64,000 nt of DNA from JAMXLO01 sp963812475 (GTDB taxonomy: Bacteria > Pseudomonadota > Alphaproteobacteria > Acetobacterales > Acetobacteraceae), in contig CAWEVI010000044.1 in assembly GCA_963812475.1 (NCBI GenBank), positions 186,001 to 250,000 of the forward strand, given 5' to 3'. The translations under genes were made by a program, and so were the position numbers. A model generated the notes under the pieces. It had not been told where the DNA came from. It saw nothing but the letters and a program-made list of their open reading frames with translations, and searched no databases. Each line of letters opens with the position of its first letter. The stretch's first letter is position 1. Shown in pieces: positions 41,306 through 49,927 of the stretch.

Positions 41306-42499
41306 ATGAGCAACCACCTGTTCTCGGACCTGAAGGTCATCGACTGCGCGAGCTGGATCGCTGGTCCCGCGGCCGCGACGATCATGTCGGACTTCGGCGC
41401 CGACGTGATCAAGATCGAGCCGCCTGGCGCCGGCGATCCCTGGCGCGCACGCAGCGCCAGCGGCGCGCCGAACGACTATTACTGGCAGTTGACGTCGCGC
41501 AACAAGCGCAGCCTGGCGCTCGACCTCAAGCACGCGGCGGGTCGCGCCGTGCTGCATCGACTGGCCGCGGACGCCGATGTGTTTGTCACCAACTTTCCGC
41601 TGCCGGTGCGCGACCGGTTGAAGCTCGCGCCCGCCGATCTGCTGCCGCTGAATCCGCGGCTGATCTATGCATCCTTTACCGCTTATGGCGAGGCCGGCGA
41701 GGAGGCGGCGAAGACCGGATTCGACTCCACAGCGTACTGGGCGCGCACCGGTCTGATGGATGCCGTGCGCGCCGACCCCGATACTGTGCCGGCGCGCTCG
41801 GCGCCGGGCATGGGCGATCATCCGAGTGCCACCGGCCTCTATGCCGCCATCGTCACTGCGCTGTATCGCCGCGAGAAGACGGGGCTCGGCGGGGTGGTCC
41901 GTTCGTCACTGCTGCAAAACGGCCTTTGGGCGAATGGCTGCTTTGTTCAGACGCGGCTGTTCGGCGAACCCGTGCCGCATCGACCGCCGCGCGAGCAGGC
42001 GCCGAACGCGATCGCCAACCATTATCGCTGTCGCGACGGCCGTTGGTTCATCATGGCGCTGTGGAACGAGGAGCGGCAGTGGCATCCGTTGCTGAATGCG
42101 ATCGGCCGTGAGGACCTCGCCGACGATCCGCGCTTCGCCACGAAGGAGGGGCGCAAGCAGAACGCGCAGGCCCTGGTAGTGGAACTTGATGCGATATTCG
42201 CCACGCGTGACATGGCCGATTGGCGCACCATCCTCGACTCTGTCGGTGTGACCTTCGGCGTGGTCGGCAAGACCGACGACGTGACGGACGATGCACAAAT
42301 GCAGGAGATCGGCGCGCTGGTGCCGTTCGCGGATGGGGAGGCGCTGACTGTATCGAGCCCGTTCCAGCTAGAGGGCGAAGCAAAGGTCGCGCCACGCCGA
42401 GCGCCGACCGTCGGTCAGCACAGCGAGGACGTGCTGCACGATGCAGGTTACTCGGCCGACGAGATCGGACGCTTGAGAAAGCAGGGTGTCCTGGCCTGA
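41306..42499 (+). CDS. CaiB/BaiF family CoA-transferase
   Basis: A 397-residue class III CoA-transferase. LKVIDCASWIAGPAAATIMS near residue 9, DFGADVIKIEPPGAGDPWR near 29, WQLTSRNKRSLALDLKH near 55 and NPRLIYASFTAYGEAGEEA near 110 are typical. The catalytic Asp is likely the one in KTGFDSTAYWARTG near 131. The end AGYSADEIGRLRKQGVLA is also usual. It starts 4 bases after the thiolase stop, and the thiolase, DUF35 and cupin genes precede it on the same strand, so CoA loading and thiolytic cleavage are probably steps of one pathway. No strong ribosome site; coupling to the thiolase may supply initiation. Confidence 0.92.
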   Translation: MSNHLFSDLKVIDCASWIAGPAAATIMSDFGADVIKIEPPGAGDPWRARSASGAPNDYYWQLTSRNKRSLALDLKHAAGRAVLHRLAADADVFVTNFPLPVRDRLKLAPADLLPLNPRLIYASFTAYGEAGEEAAKTGFDSTAYWARTGLMDAVRADPDTVPARSAPGMGDHPSATGLYAAIVTALYRREKTGLGGVVRSSLLQNGLWANGCFVQTRLFGEPVPHRPPREQAPNAIANHYRCRDGRWFIMALWNEERQWHPLLNAIGREDLADDPRFATKEGRKQNAQALVVELDAIFATRDMADWRTILDSVGVTFGVVGKTDDVTDDAQMQEIGALVPFADGEALTVSSPFQLEGEAKVAPRRAPTVGQHSEDVLHDAGYSADEIGRLRKQGVLA

Positions 42500-42588
42500 T
42501 CAGCGAACATGGCGCGTCCTGCTCGCGTATTTGGCCATCAACGACAGGGGAATTTCGTGACGATGAAGTCATTGAACGGCTGGGGCCG

Positions 42589-43416
42589 ATGAAGGTGAGC
42601 ACAATGATCCGCCTCGGACCCGGGGCGGAATATCACGGTGGGCTGGTTGCCCGAATGGCTGACTATGCACGGCGGATCGAAGCCAGTGGGTTCCCCGGTA
42701 TCTGGGTGGGAGATTCGCTTGGCCGCGGCCGGCCCACTTTGGATCCTCTCGTGGCCTTGGCCGCACTTGCGGCGGCAACCGACAAGGTCGAACTCGGGAT
42801 CGGCGTGCTGCAGGTGCCGCTGCGGAACCCGATCGAACTCGCCCATCGCGTGCAGTCGGTTCAGGCGCTGTCGGGAGGACGGCTGCGGCTCGGCGTCGGC
42901 AGCGGCTCGACCGAGGACGATTTCGTGCTCCTCGGCTACGACTACAGCAAACGGTTTCGCACGCTTATGGAATCGCTCGACATCATGCGGCAGGCGTGGC
43001 GTGGCGAGGCAGTCAACGGTGGCGGCACACTCTCAATCTGGCCGGGATGCGAAGGCGGACCGCCGATCCTGCTCGGCGCCTGGCGCAGCCCTCGCTGGAT
43101 CACCTATGCGGCGAAGCAATGCGCTGGCTGGACTCCGTCCGGCCGCTACAGCAGTTGGGACGATCTCGAACATGGCATGCGCATCTATCGCGAGGCGGGC
43201 GGCACCAACGCCGTGCTCGCGAACGTCGCCGTCGACTTCGACAACCGGCCTGAATCCGCGGGCATCGCGGCGGCATCCAACGTCGCACTCACCTGTCCGC
43301 CAGACGAAGCACGGCAGCGACTGAAGCGGATGGAGCAGCTTGGCTTCGACGAGGTTCTGCTGGTCTCGCAGACCGGCGTGCTGGAGGACATCGAACGGGC
43401 ACGCGACTTCCTTTGA
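42589..43416 (+). CDS. LLM-class flavin/F420-dependent oxidoreductase
   Basis: A 275-residue luciferase-like protein, shorter than most. MADYARRIEASGFPGIWVGDS near residue 23, KVELGIGVLQVPLRNPIELA near 66, GGRLRLGVGSGSTEDDF near 96 and PPILLGAWRSPRWITYAAKQCAGW near 146 are family blocks. It may use FMN or F420. The gene starts 89 bases after the CoA-transferase stop and could belong to the same transcript. A perfect REP palindrome lies 52 bases after its stop. The substrate is unknown. Confidence 0.88.
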   Translation: MKVSTMIRLGPGAEYHGGLVARMADYARRIEASGFPGIWVGDSLGRGRPTLDPLVALAALAAATDKVELGIGVLQVPLRNPIELAHRVQSVQALSGGRLRLGVGSGSTEDDFVLLGYDYSKRFRTLMESLDIMRQAWRGEAVNGGGTLSIWPGCEGGPPILLGAWRSPRWITYAAKQCAGWTPSGRYSSWDDLEHGMRIYREAGGTNAVLANVAVDFDNRPESAGIAAASNVALTCPPDEARQRLKRMEQLGFDEVLLVSQTGVLEDIERARDFL

Positions 43417-43468
43417 TCGGCGTCTTGTCCATGCCGCTGGACAATCGATCGTGGCTTGACCCTCCCTC

Positions 43469-43502
43469 GGTTGTCATCCCCGCCTTTGCGGGGATGACAA
43501 CC
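43469..43502. repeat. Perfect REP-like palindrome
   Basis: GGTTGTCATCCCCGC, CTTT loop and GCGGGGATGACAACC: a perfect 15-base stem between the convergent LLM and SMP-30 genes. It is the best-formed member of the repeat family in the window and a good candidate for a bidirectional terminator. Confidence 0.8.
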
Positions 43503-43523
43503 TGGATCGCGATCCGCGCCCGC

Positions 43524-44471
43524 TCAGCCGCCTGGTGCGCCCTGAGCCTCGACATATAGCGCGTACACCGATTGGCTCGCGGCCATGAACAGCCGGTTCC
43601 GCTTCACGCCACCGAAGCAGACATTGGCACAGCGCTCCGGAAGCAAAATGCGGCCGATCAGCTTGCCGTCGGGGGCGAACACCGCGACGCCATCCTCCTG
43701 CTCTCCGCCCGAGAAGCCGCACCATACGTTGCCCTCGGTGTCGCAGCGGATGCCATCGGCCCAGCCCGGCGTCGCGAAGAACACGCGCCCGTTCACCGCC
43801 TTGGTGCCGTCTGACGCAATGTCATAGACATGCGTCGTCTTCGGTTCGGCGGGGGTGTCAACGACGTAGAGCCGCTGTTCGTCGGGCGAGAACGCCAGCC
43901 CGTTCGGGCGCTGCATGTCGCCAATTGCAATGCTCATCTCACCGTTGCGCCCGTCTATCCGGTATACGCGATACGGCAGCTCCGGTTCCGCCTTATGCCC
44001 GAGGTAGTTGCCGCGGATGCCGGCGCCGTTGTCGCTGAACCAGATCGAGCCGTCGGATTTGACAACCACGTCGTTTGGCCCGGTCAGCCGCTTGCCGTCG
44101 AACCGGTCCGCCAGCACGGTGACCGTGCCGTCGTATTCTGTGCGGGTCAGACGTTGCGCGTCCATCTCGCAGGTGATCAGCCGGCCCTGACGATCGCGCG
44201 TGTTGCCGTTCGCATGTTGTGACGGCCTGCGAAATATGCTGACCGCCCCGGTCTCCTCGTCCCAGCGCATGATGCGATTGTTCGGGATGTCGCTGAACAG
44301 CAACTGGCGCGTGTCGCCGAACCAGACCGGGCCCTCGGTGAAGCGGCAGCCGCCGGCGATGCGTTCGATCGCCGCATGGCCGAGCGCGATTCGCTCGAAG
44401 CGTGGATCGAGCGATACGATGTTGGGATCCGGATAGCGGATCGGCGCCGGCTCTGCCCATCGCGATGTCAT
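43524..44471 (-). CDS. SMP-30/gluconolactonase family protein
   Basis: A 315-residue six-bladed beta-propeller of the SMP-30/gluconolactonase family. CRFTEGPVWFGDTRQLLFSD near residue 41 carries the metal-binding Glu, LTGPNDVVVKSDGSIWFSDN near 131 the Asn-Asp pair, and MQRPNGLAFSPDEQRLYVVDT near 187 and WADGIRCDTEGNVWCG near 241 the remaining Asn and Asp. It should hydrolyse a lactone using a divalent metal. AGGAGGAGG is close to the ATG at 44471. It is divergent from an LLM oxidoreductase 64 bases away; LLM enzymes can make lactones by Baeyer-Villiger-like steps, so a functional link is possible. Confidence 0.92.
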   Translation of the reverse strand: MTSRWAEPAPIRYPDPNIVSLDPRFERIALGHAAIERIAGGCRFTEGPVWFGDTRQLLFSDIPNNRIMRWDEETGAVSIFRRPSQHANGNTRDRQGRLITCEMDAQRLTRTEYDGTVTVLADRFDGKRLTGPNDVVVKSDGSIWFSDNGAGIRGNYLGHKAEPELPYRVYRIDGRNGEMSIAIGDMQRPNGLAFSPDEQRLYVVDTPAEPKTTHVYDIASDGTKAVNGRVFFATPGWADGIRCDTEGNVWCGFSGGEQEDGVAVFAPDGKLIGRILLPERCANVCFGGVKRNRLFMAASQSVYALYVEAQGAPGG

Positions 44472-44534
44472 GTCCCGTTTCCTCCTCCTGGCATTGGGCG
44501 CATTGTGTGCCCCAGATAGCGGAGGGACAACACC

Positions 44535-45356
44535 ATGCAACTCGGCATCCATCTGCCGCACGCCGGCGAGCAGGCGACACCGGCGCTGATCCGACGCCAT
44601 GCGATGCGCGCCGAGGCGCTGGGATTCGACGACGTGTGGGTGAGCGAGCACATCATCGTGCCACGCAAGGAGTTCCCGCGTTCACCGCTGTTCTACGATC
44701 CGGTGGTGACGCTCAGCTACGTCGCCGCGGTGACAGAACGCGTGCGGCTTGGCACCACGGTGCTGGTGCTGCCGATGCGTCATCCGCTGCCACTGGCCAA
44801 GGAGCTTGCCAGCCTCCACAACCTGTCGAATGGACGGTTGATCCTGGGCGCCGGCGTCGGCTGGCTGGAGCCGGAGTTTGCCGCACTCGGCGTGCCGTTC
44901 AGGGAACGCGGACGGCGCATGGACGAGGGCATTGCGATGATGCGCGCGGTGTGGACGCAGGATCCGGTGACGTTCGAGGCGAAATACATCCCGGCGAAGA
45001 TCACCAACATGACGATGTTGCCACAGCCAATCAGTCCGATTCCGCTGTGGATCGGCGGCAGCTCGGACGTGGCGCTGAAGCGTACCGCGCGGATCGCCGA
45101 TGGCTGGCACGGCAGCCGTGAGACACCGGAAGAAGCAGAGCCGATCGTGCAACGTCTGCGCGCGGAGCGGCCTGGTGCCGACTTCACGATATCGATGCGC
45201 ACGCAATGGAACGGCAAGGATCTTGGTGAATTGCGCGACCGGCTGGCGGCGTACGAGGCGGCGGGTGTACAGCACGTGCTGGTCGCGCCCGAGAATCGCG
45301 AAGTGGACGACTGGGACACCGTGATCGAGGGCGCCGGACGGCTGGTGCGCGGCTAG
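44535..45356 (+). CDS. LLM-class F420-dependent oxidoreductase
   Basis: A 273-residue luciferase-like protein of the small F420-dependent group. MQLGIHLPHAGEQATP at the start, AEALGFDDVWVSEHIIVP near residue 26, TERVRLGTTVLVLPMRHPLPLAKELASL near 67, GRLILGAGVGWLEPEFAALGV near 101 and PIPLWIGGSSDVALKRTARIADGW near 168 are diagnostic. Whether this organism makes F420 cannot be seen here. GGAGGG precedes the ATG at 44535. It is divergent from the SMP-30 lactonase with a 64-base gap, which suggests coordinated control. Confidence 0.92.
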   Translation: MQLGIHLPHAGEQATPALIRRHAMRAEALGFDDVWVSEHIIVPRKEFPRSPLFYDPVVTLSYVAAVTERVRLGTTVLVLPMRHPLPLAKELASLHNLSNGRLILGAGVGWLEPEFAALGVPFRERGRRMDEGIAMMRAVWTQDPVTFEAKYIPAKITNMTMLPQPISPIPLWIGGSSDVALKRTARIADGWHGSRETPEEAEPIVQRLRAERPGADFTISMRTQWNGKDLGELRDRLAAYEAAGVQHVLVAPENREVDDWDTVIEGAGRLVRG

Positions 45357-45473
45357 CCTGGGACCCGGCCGTTCACACGCGGTGTCGCGGAAGACGCTAC
45401 TGGCGGGAGACGATACTGGGCGTATGACGTTGGCCGCTGAGCACGCGGCGGCGCGATTGCGGTCGACGGGCCC

Positions 45474-47060
45474 TCAGGCGTCAAGCCGGCCGGTCTGTGG
45501 ACGCAGCCGGAGCTCTTCGAGGTCCAGTTCCTGCTCGAGCACTTGCAATGCGTCATCCTCGATCTCCCGCGATCGGTGCAGCCGGAGCAGCTCGGTCCGA
45601 CTGGCCGCAAGGGCCTCGCGACGCAGGGAAAGCCGTGCGGTACGTTCCGCGCGTATGACGGCGTCGTTCTCGTTCACGCGCACCAGCCAGCCGGCTCGGT
45701 CGCGGTATTCGCGCAGCATGTCGGATGCAATCGCGCCTTCCAGCGGGTCTGACGCGCGCTCTTCGATCACATGCAAAGCAACGGCGGCGATCGCGGCGCG
45801 CAACTGTCCGTACGCGGGCGCCTCATCGTCCATCGGCAAATTGAGCTTCAGAGCACCTATCACAACGCTCAGAGTGCCGCCTTGTATCAACAGGGTTACC
45901 AGGATCACGGTGAAGGTGATCAGCAGAATCGGGTCGCGGTCAGGGAAGTCGGCGGGAAGTGCCAGTGCGGCGGCGAGGCTGACCGCGCCGCGCATTCCGG
46001 CCCATCCGATCACCAGTGGCGCCGCGAGCGGTGGGCGCGGCTCGCGGCGGCGAATCACCGGAACAAGCAGACGAGGCAGATAGGTGGCAGGAAAAATCCA
46101 GGCCAGCCTGGCGACGATGACACCGACCGAAATCAGCAACGCCAGCGGCAACAGGTTGGTCACGGCATGCCCGTCGAACCGCGCGAGCATTTCGCGCAGC
46201 GACAGGCCGACAAGAATGAACAAAAGCGCTTCCAACGCGAATACCGCGACCGACCACGCGGCGCGCGCCTGCATCCGTGTCTCCGGCGAGAAGGTTGCGT
46301 GCTGGTACCAGCCCATCAGCAGGCCGCAGGTGGTCGTGGCCAACACGCCGGAGACCCCGATGGCCTCCGCAGCCAGATAGCTGGCCCAGGCGATCAGAAA
46401 GCTCGCCGCAATCTCAAGGTTGGTGTCGTGCAGGTGGCGGAACACCCAGATCGAGCCATAGCCGCAGGCGGCGCCGACAACGATGCCGCCCGCGAACAGC
46501 AGCACGAAGCTGGAGGCGGCGTGAAGCAGATTGAACTGGCCGGTCATGGCGGCCACCACGGCAACCCGGTAGAGCACCAGGCCCGACGCATCGTTCACCA
46601 GACTCTCGCCTTCGAGGATCGTCACGATGCGTTCCGGAATGCGCAAGCGCGCGAGCACCGCTGTCGTGACCGCCGTGTCGGTGGGTGAGATGATCGCCCC
46701 CAACGTAAATGCCGCAGCCCATGGCATATCCGGCAACAAGATCCTGGCGGCCCAGCCGATCGCAAATGCCGTGAAGAATACCAGGCCGACGGCAAGCAGC
46801 AGTATCGGCCGCAGGTTGGCGCGAAAGGCGCGCCACACGGTGAAGAATGCGCTTGCCTGTACCAGCGGGGGCAGGAATAGCGCCATGTACAGGTCGGGGT
46901 CGAGATCAAGCGTCCGGATCCCCGGTGTGAGCGCCAGGAGCATGCCGCCGAGCACAAACGCAACGGCGGGGGGCGTGTGCAGGCGGCGCGCAACAAGCGC
47001 GAGCATGACGGCAACGGTCAGCAGCAGCAGGACGAGTTCGAATGCACCAACCGGCGTCAC
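45474..47060 (-). CDS. Na+/H+ antiporter, CPA1 family
   Basis: A roughly 528-residue CPA1 antiporter with 12 or more membrane helices and a cytosolic C-terminal tail of about 120 residues. The ion-binding helix carries EGESLVNDASGLVLYRVAV near residue 150 (ND motif), preceded by FTLGAIISPTDTAVTTAVL near 119. GWAGMRGAVSLAAALALP near 350 holds the conserved Arg-Gly. It exchanges Na+ or K+ for protons across the inner membrane. The chosen start is the GTG at 47060, just before the first hydrophobic helix; a GTG at 47141 would overlap the upstream lipoprotein gene. It probably forms an operon with the lipoprotein and HEAT genes. Confidence 0.92.
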   Translation of the reverse strand: MTPVGAFELVLLLLTVAVMLALVARRLHTPPAVAFVLGGMLLALTPGIRTLDLDPDLYMALFLPPLVQASAFFTVWRAFRANLRPILLLAVGLVFFTAFAIGWAARILLPDMPWAAAFTLGAIISPTDTAVTTAVLARLRIPERIVTILEGESLVNDASGLVLYRVAVVAAMTGQFNLLHAASSFVLLFAGGIVVGAACGYGSIWVFRHLHDTNLEIAASFLIAWASYLAAEAIGVSGVLATTTCGLLMGWYQHATFSPETRMQARAAWSVAVFALEALLFILVGLSLREMLARFDGHAVTNLLPLALLISVGVIVARLAWIFPATYLPRLLVPVIRRREPRPPLAAPLVIGWAGMRGAVSLAAALALPADFPDRDPILLITFTVILVTLLIQGGTLSVVIGALKLNLPMDDEAPAYGQLRAAIAAVALHVIEERASDPLEGAIASDMLREYRDRAGWLVRVNENDAVIRAERTARLSLRREALAASRTELLRLHRSREIEDDALQVLEQELDLEELRLRPQTGRLDA

Positions 47061-47088
47061 GGCTTGACCATCGGTCGCCGAAGCCGGG

Positions 47089-47571
47089 CTATGCGCCGGT
47101 GCGTTGCAGGTTGAGCATGTAGGTGCAGCCCGGCGAACCAAATCTGCCCATGGTGCTTAGTTGGCCGTGAAAGATGGCGCCTTCGAATTGGCCGACGATC
47201 CAGTCCTGCCCATAGACCATCTGGAGGCCGCCGTCAGAGGCGATCGTGCCACGAAATCCTCCGAACCGCGCCGACGTTCCGCGCACGTCGAAGCCGGAGA
47301 CGTTCAGCGTATTGGTGCACAGACCTCCCGCGGTATCCAGCACGGCAGCGGTGCCTGTGTAGACGCCATCACGGCTTACGCCTTGCGTGGAAATTGGCGC
47401 AGACGGCTCCAGGCCCGGTGGCGGGGCGGCCAGACCACTCGGCATGACGGGCGCCGGCGCGTTCAGTGGCACCACTCCGGTTGGCGTGTCGAGCAGCACT
47501 GTCGGAGGCGTCGAACATCCAAACAGCAACAGGCACGCTGGCACAAGGCATGCCCTAAAGCCGTCGCGCAT
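47089..47571 (-). CDS. Putative lipoprotein
   Basis: A 160-residue protein with a lipoprotein signal: ACLVPACLLLFGCSTPP places the lipobox Cys near residue 19. A proline-rich stretch follows (PLNAPAPVMPSGLAAPPPG), then a compact beta-rich domain of about 95 residues (DGVYTGTAAVLDTAGGLC, SARFGGFRGTIASDGGLQMVYGQDWI, IFHGQLSTMGRFGSPGC) with two Cys that could pair. I do not recognise a named family. The ATG at 47571 starts the signal. It lies 28 bases upstream of the antiporter gene and 73 downstream of the HEAT-repeat gene, all on the reverse strand. Confidence 0.75.
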   Translation of the reverse strand: MRDGFRACLVPACLLLFGCSTPPTVLLDTPTGVVPLNAPAPVMPSGLAAPPPGLEPSAPISTQGVSRDGVYTGTAAVLDTAGGLCTNTLNVSGFDVRGTSARFGGFRGTIASDGGLQMVYGQDWIVGQFEGAIFHGQLSTMGRFGSPGCTYMLNLQRTGA

Positions 47572-47644
47572 TGACCTTGCGACGTTGATGGGCCGAACGC
47601 GGTCGATCCACAGGAACATGCTCGGTCCTACGACTTTCGGCGTT

Positions 47645-48448
47645 TCATTGGTGGCTGCGAAGGATCGCGGCAGCGATCTGTGCCGCACGCGGCTCGTCGT
47701 TGCTCTCGAGTGCCGCGAGCACCGCTTCGGCCAGATCAGGCCTGCTCCGCGCGATCCGTCCCAGGAGCACGAGGCATTCTTCATCGGCTATTGCCGATAC
47801 GGCATCGATCACCTCGAACGATGGGGCCTGACGCAGCAGCAGGGCAAGAGCAGGGCGGCCCTCGATGCTGCCCATACGCCCCAGAGCACAGGCCGCAGCC
47901 GATGCAACCAATCCGTTGAGGTCGCCAAGCATATCGATCATCAGGGAAATGGCCTCGGAACCGGAACGGGCGCAACGACACGCGCTGGCACGAATCGTGG
48001 GATCAGGATGACGGAGGAGCGACACGACGACAACCGGCGGAAGGTTTGCGCTGAGTGCGGCGGCCGCTTCGGCGGCGACCCGCAGGCCGGGCCCCTGCAC
48101 GATCTGGTCGACGATGATTCGCGCCACGGCCTGCGCCGCGTCGCGACCCCCGATCAAGCCAAGACCGTGAAGTGCCGCGATCTGCTCGGGGATGGAGTGC
48201 TCCACACCGAAGCCCTTGAAGCGTCGGCACAGCGCCTCGAGCGCGGGTACGGCACCGGCCAGCCGCCGCTGCCCGACCTCCGTCGCGAGGTCGTGGCAGT
48301 CGGCGAGCGATGCCCTTGGGATCGCGGCGACCAATGCGTCATCATCGAGGGCACGCGGCGTCAGAGGCGCCCGTTGCAAGCCGGCTGGAACCGTGCACTC
48401 CGGGCGGTGCCCCGCGGCACCGAAGAGATCAAGTTGTCGGTGTGACAT
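47645..48448 (-). CDS. HEAT-repeat protein
   Basis: A 267-residue, mostly helical protein. From about residue 60 it shows HEAT-type helix pairs: VPALEALCRRFKGFG, LGLIGGRDAAQAVARIIVDQ, RVAAEAAAALSANLPP, RHPDPTIRASACRCARSGSE, LVASAAACALGRMGSIEGRPAL and PDLAEAVLAALES. Such repeats serve protein binding, often in phycobilin-lyase-like or partner-assembly factors. The ATG at 48448 (MSHRQLDLFG) gives a plausible N terminus; the frame stays open far upstream but without convincing coding signal. It heads the reverse-strand set with the lipoprotein and antiporter. The partner is unknown. Confidence 0.8.
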   Translation of the reverse strand: MSHRQLDLFGAAGHRPECTVPAGLQRAPLTPRALDDDALVAAIPRASLADCHDLATEVGQRRLAGAVPALEALCRRFKGFGVEHSIPEQIAALHGLGLIGGRDAAQAVARIIVDQIVQGPGLRVAAEAAAALSANLPPVVVVSLLRHPDPTIRASACRCARSGSEAISLMIDMLGDLNGLVASAAACALGRMGSIEGRPALALLLRQAPSFEVIDAVSAIADEECLVLLGRIARSRPDLAEAVLAALESNDEPRAAQIAAAILRSHQ

Positions 48449-48781
48449 GACATTCTCGCACCTTCGAGGATGATCAACCCAAGCAGACGCCTCAGCCTCG
48501 GCGCGAGCCAGGAAGGTAAGATGGCCCCACCCGGCGCTGCGGCCTGATGCTTTCGCGCTGAAAATGTAGCGCGGGAAGGTGAAGGCGGGTAGCTTCGTTC
48601 GAGGCTGATCATCGGGACAGCGGATTGTCGAACCTGGCAATGTGACGTGCGATCGCGGCGCGAGCTTGCGCTTGGCTTCGATGAAAGCCATGCCTAGGGC
48701 GGAACGTGGATTGGGGCAGGATTGGACCGGGGTCACCCCACTCGCGCGTGTTACATGTTCTTCTGCGGGACTGAATGAACG
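48449..48781. other. Intergenic region, divergent promoters expected
   Basis: About 330 bases between the divergent HEAT-repeat and methyltransferase genes. I see no ORF with family resemblance, no palindromic repeat of the types found elsewhere, and no clear promoter hexamers. An open reverse-strand frame crosses it but its translation resembles nothing I know. Confidence 0.5.
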
Positions 48782-49924
48782 ATGAGGCTCCCAACAGTAT
48801 TGCGGACGTGGCTGCGTCCGGTGATCGCGCCGGTTCGCGCGGCGGTGGACCGCAGGGTTACCGCGCTGGTCGATGCCCGGATTTCCGAGTTGACCAACGG
48901 GCGCGCTCCGGACCGGACCGAACCGCCGGCGCGGTTGTTCGACCTGGTGGATGAGCGATCTCACCCGAATACAAATGAACTTTGGGTGCTGCTCCGCGAC
49001 CTCAACAATGCGAAGCTGACGCTCAAGTTCTTCGGCTATGAACTGGGGCGAAGACTTTCGGTTGCGCTGCCGCCGCTTACACATCTTGTGCCCCAGCATG
49101 TCGGTCTGGAAAGCAAACCGTCAACTCAGGCCGATCTTGAGAGCGACTGGGCGGGCTATTGGATCGGCGAACTCAAATCAGCGCGTTTATTCCATCGCAA
49201 GCTGTGGGAACTCGCTTACGTGCTCCAGGCGATCCACGAGAACGGGCACCTGCGCTCCGGGGCACGCGGGCTGGGCTTTGGTTGCGGCGAAGAGCCGCTT
49301 CCGAGCTATTTTGCCAATCACGGGATTGACGTCACCGTGACAGACCTCGATCCGGGAGCGGCTGCGGCGCAAGGCTGGGTCGATACCAACCAGCACACGT
49401 CGTCGCTCGACATGGTGTATCAGGCCCATCTTGTCGGTCGTGAGCAGTTCGACAAGCATGTGTCGCTCCGCCATGTCGATATGAACGCGATACCGCCGGA
49501 CCTGCGGAATTATGATTTCTGCTGGTCGATCTGCGCGTTGGAGCATATCGGTTCGATCCGGAAGGGCCTCGATTTCATCGAGAATTCGCTTCACACGCTA
49601 CGCTCGGGCGGTATCGCCATCCATACGACGGAGTTCAACTATCTCGACGACGAGCACACGATCGACGATTGGCCGACCGTCCTGTTCCAAAAACGACACT
49701 TCCGCGAACTCGCCGAGCGGCTGGAGAGCCAGGGCCATCGTGTGGCGCCTCTGGACTTCGACGTCGGCAATAAGCCGCTCGATACATTCATCGACCTGCC
49801 GCCCTATCATCACAACTGGAATTCATATCAACGCGACATTTGGAAGGATGAAATCCAACATATCAAAGTGTCGGTTGACGGATTTGCCGTTACATGCTTC
49901 GGGATCATAATCCGGAAAGCATAG
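48782..49924 (+). CDS. SAM-dependent methyltransferase-fold protein
   Basis: A 380-residue protein. Its C-terminal two thirds hold a class I methyltransferase domain: GARGLGFGCGEEPLPSYFAN near residue 160 is motif I, VTVTDLDPGAAAAQGW near 183 the acidic loop, YDFCWSICALEHIGSIRKGLDFIEN near 245 motif IV and the following helix, and LRSGGIAIHTTEF near 276 the next strand. The N-terminal 120 residues are helical and charged (RTWLRPVIAPVRAAVDRRV). It faces the large glycosyltransferase gene, whose stop is 4 bases away, and belongs to a glycan-type islet. The acceptor, perhaps a surface sugar, is inferred only. Confidence 0.85.
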   Translation: MRLPTVLRTWLRPVIAPVRAAVDRRVTALVDARISELTNGRAPDRTEPPARLFDLVDERSHPNTNELWVLLRDLNNAKLTLKFFGYELGRRLSVALPPLTHLVPQHVGLESKPSTQADLESDWAGYWIGELKSARLFHRKLWELAYVLQAIHENGHLRSGARGLGFGCGEEPLPSYFANHGIDVTVTDLDPGAAAAQGWVDTNQHTSSLDMVYQAHLVGREQFDKHVSLRHVDMNAIPPDLRNYDFCWSICALEHIGSIRKGLDFIENSLHTLRSGGIAIHTTEFNYLDDEHTIDDWPTVLFQKRHFRELAERLESQGHRVAPLDFDVGNKPLDTFIDLPPYHHNWNSYQRDIWKDEIQHIKVSVDGFAVTCFGIIIRKA

Positions 49925-49927
49925 CGC

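Noticed and set aside
47645..49099. An N-terminal extension of the HEAT protein to 484 residues
   Set aside because: The extra 217 residues are antisense to the methyltransferase at 48782 or intergenic and show no helix-repeat pattern; MSHRQLDLFG at 48448 is a better start.
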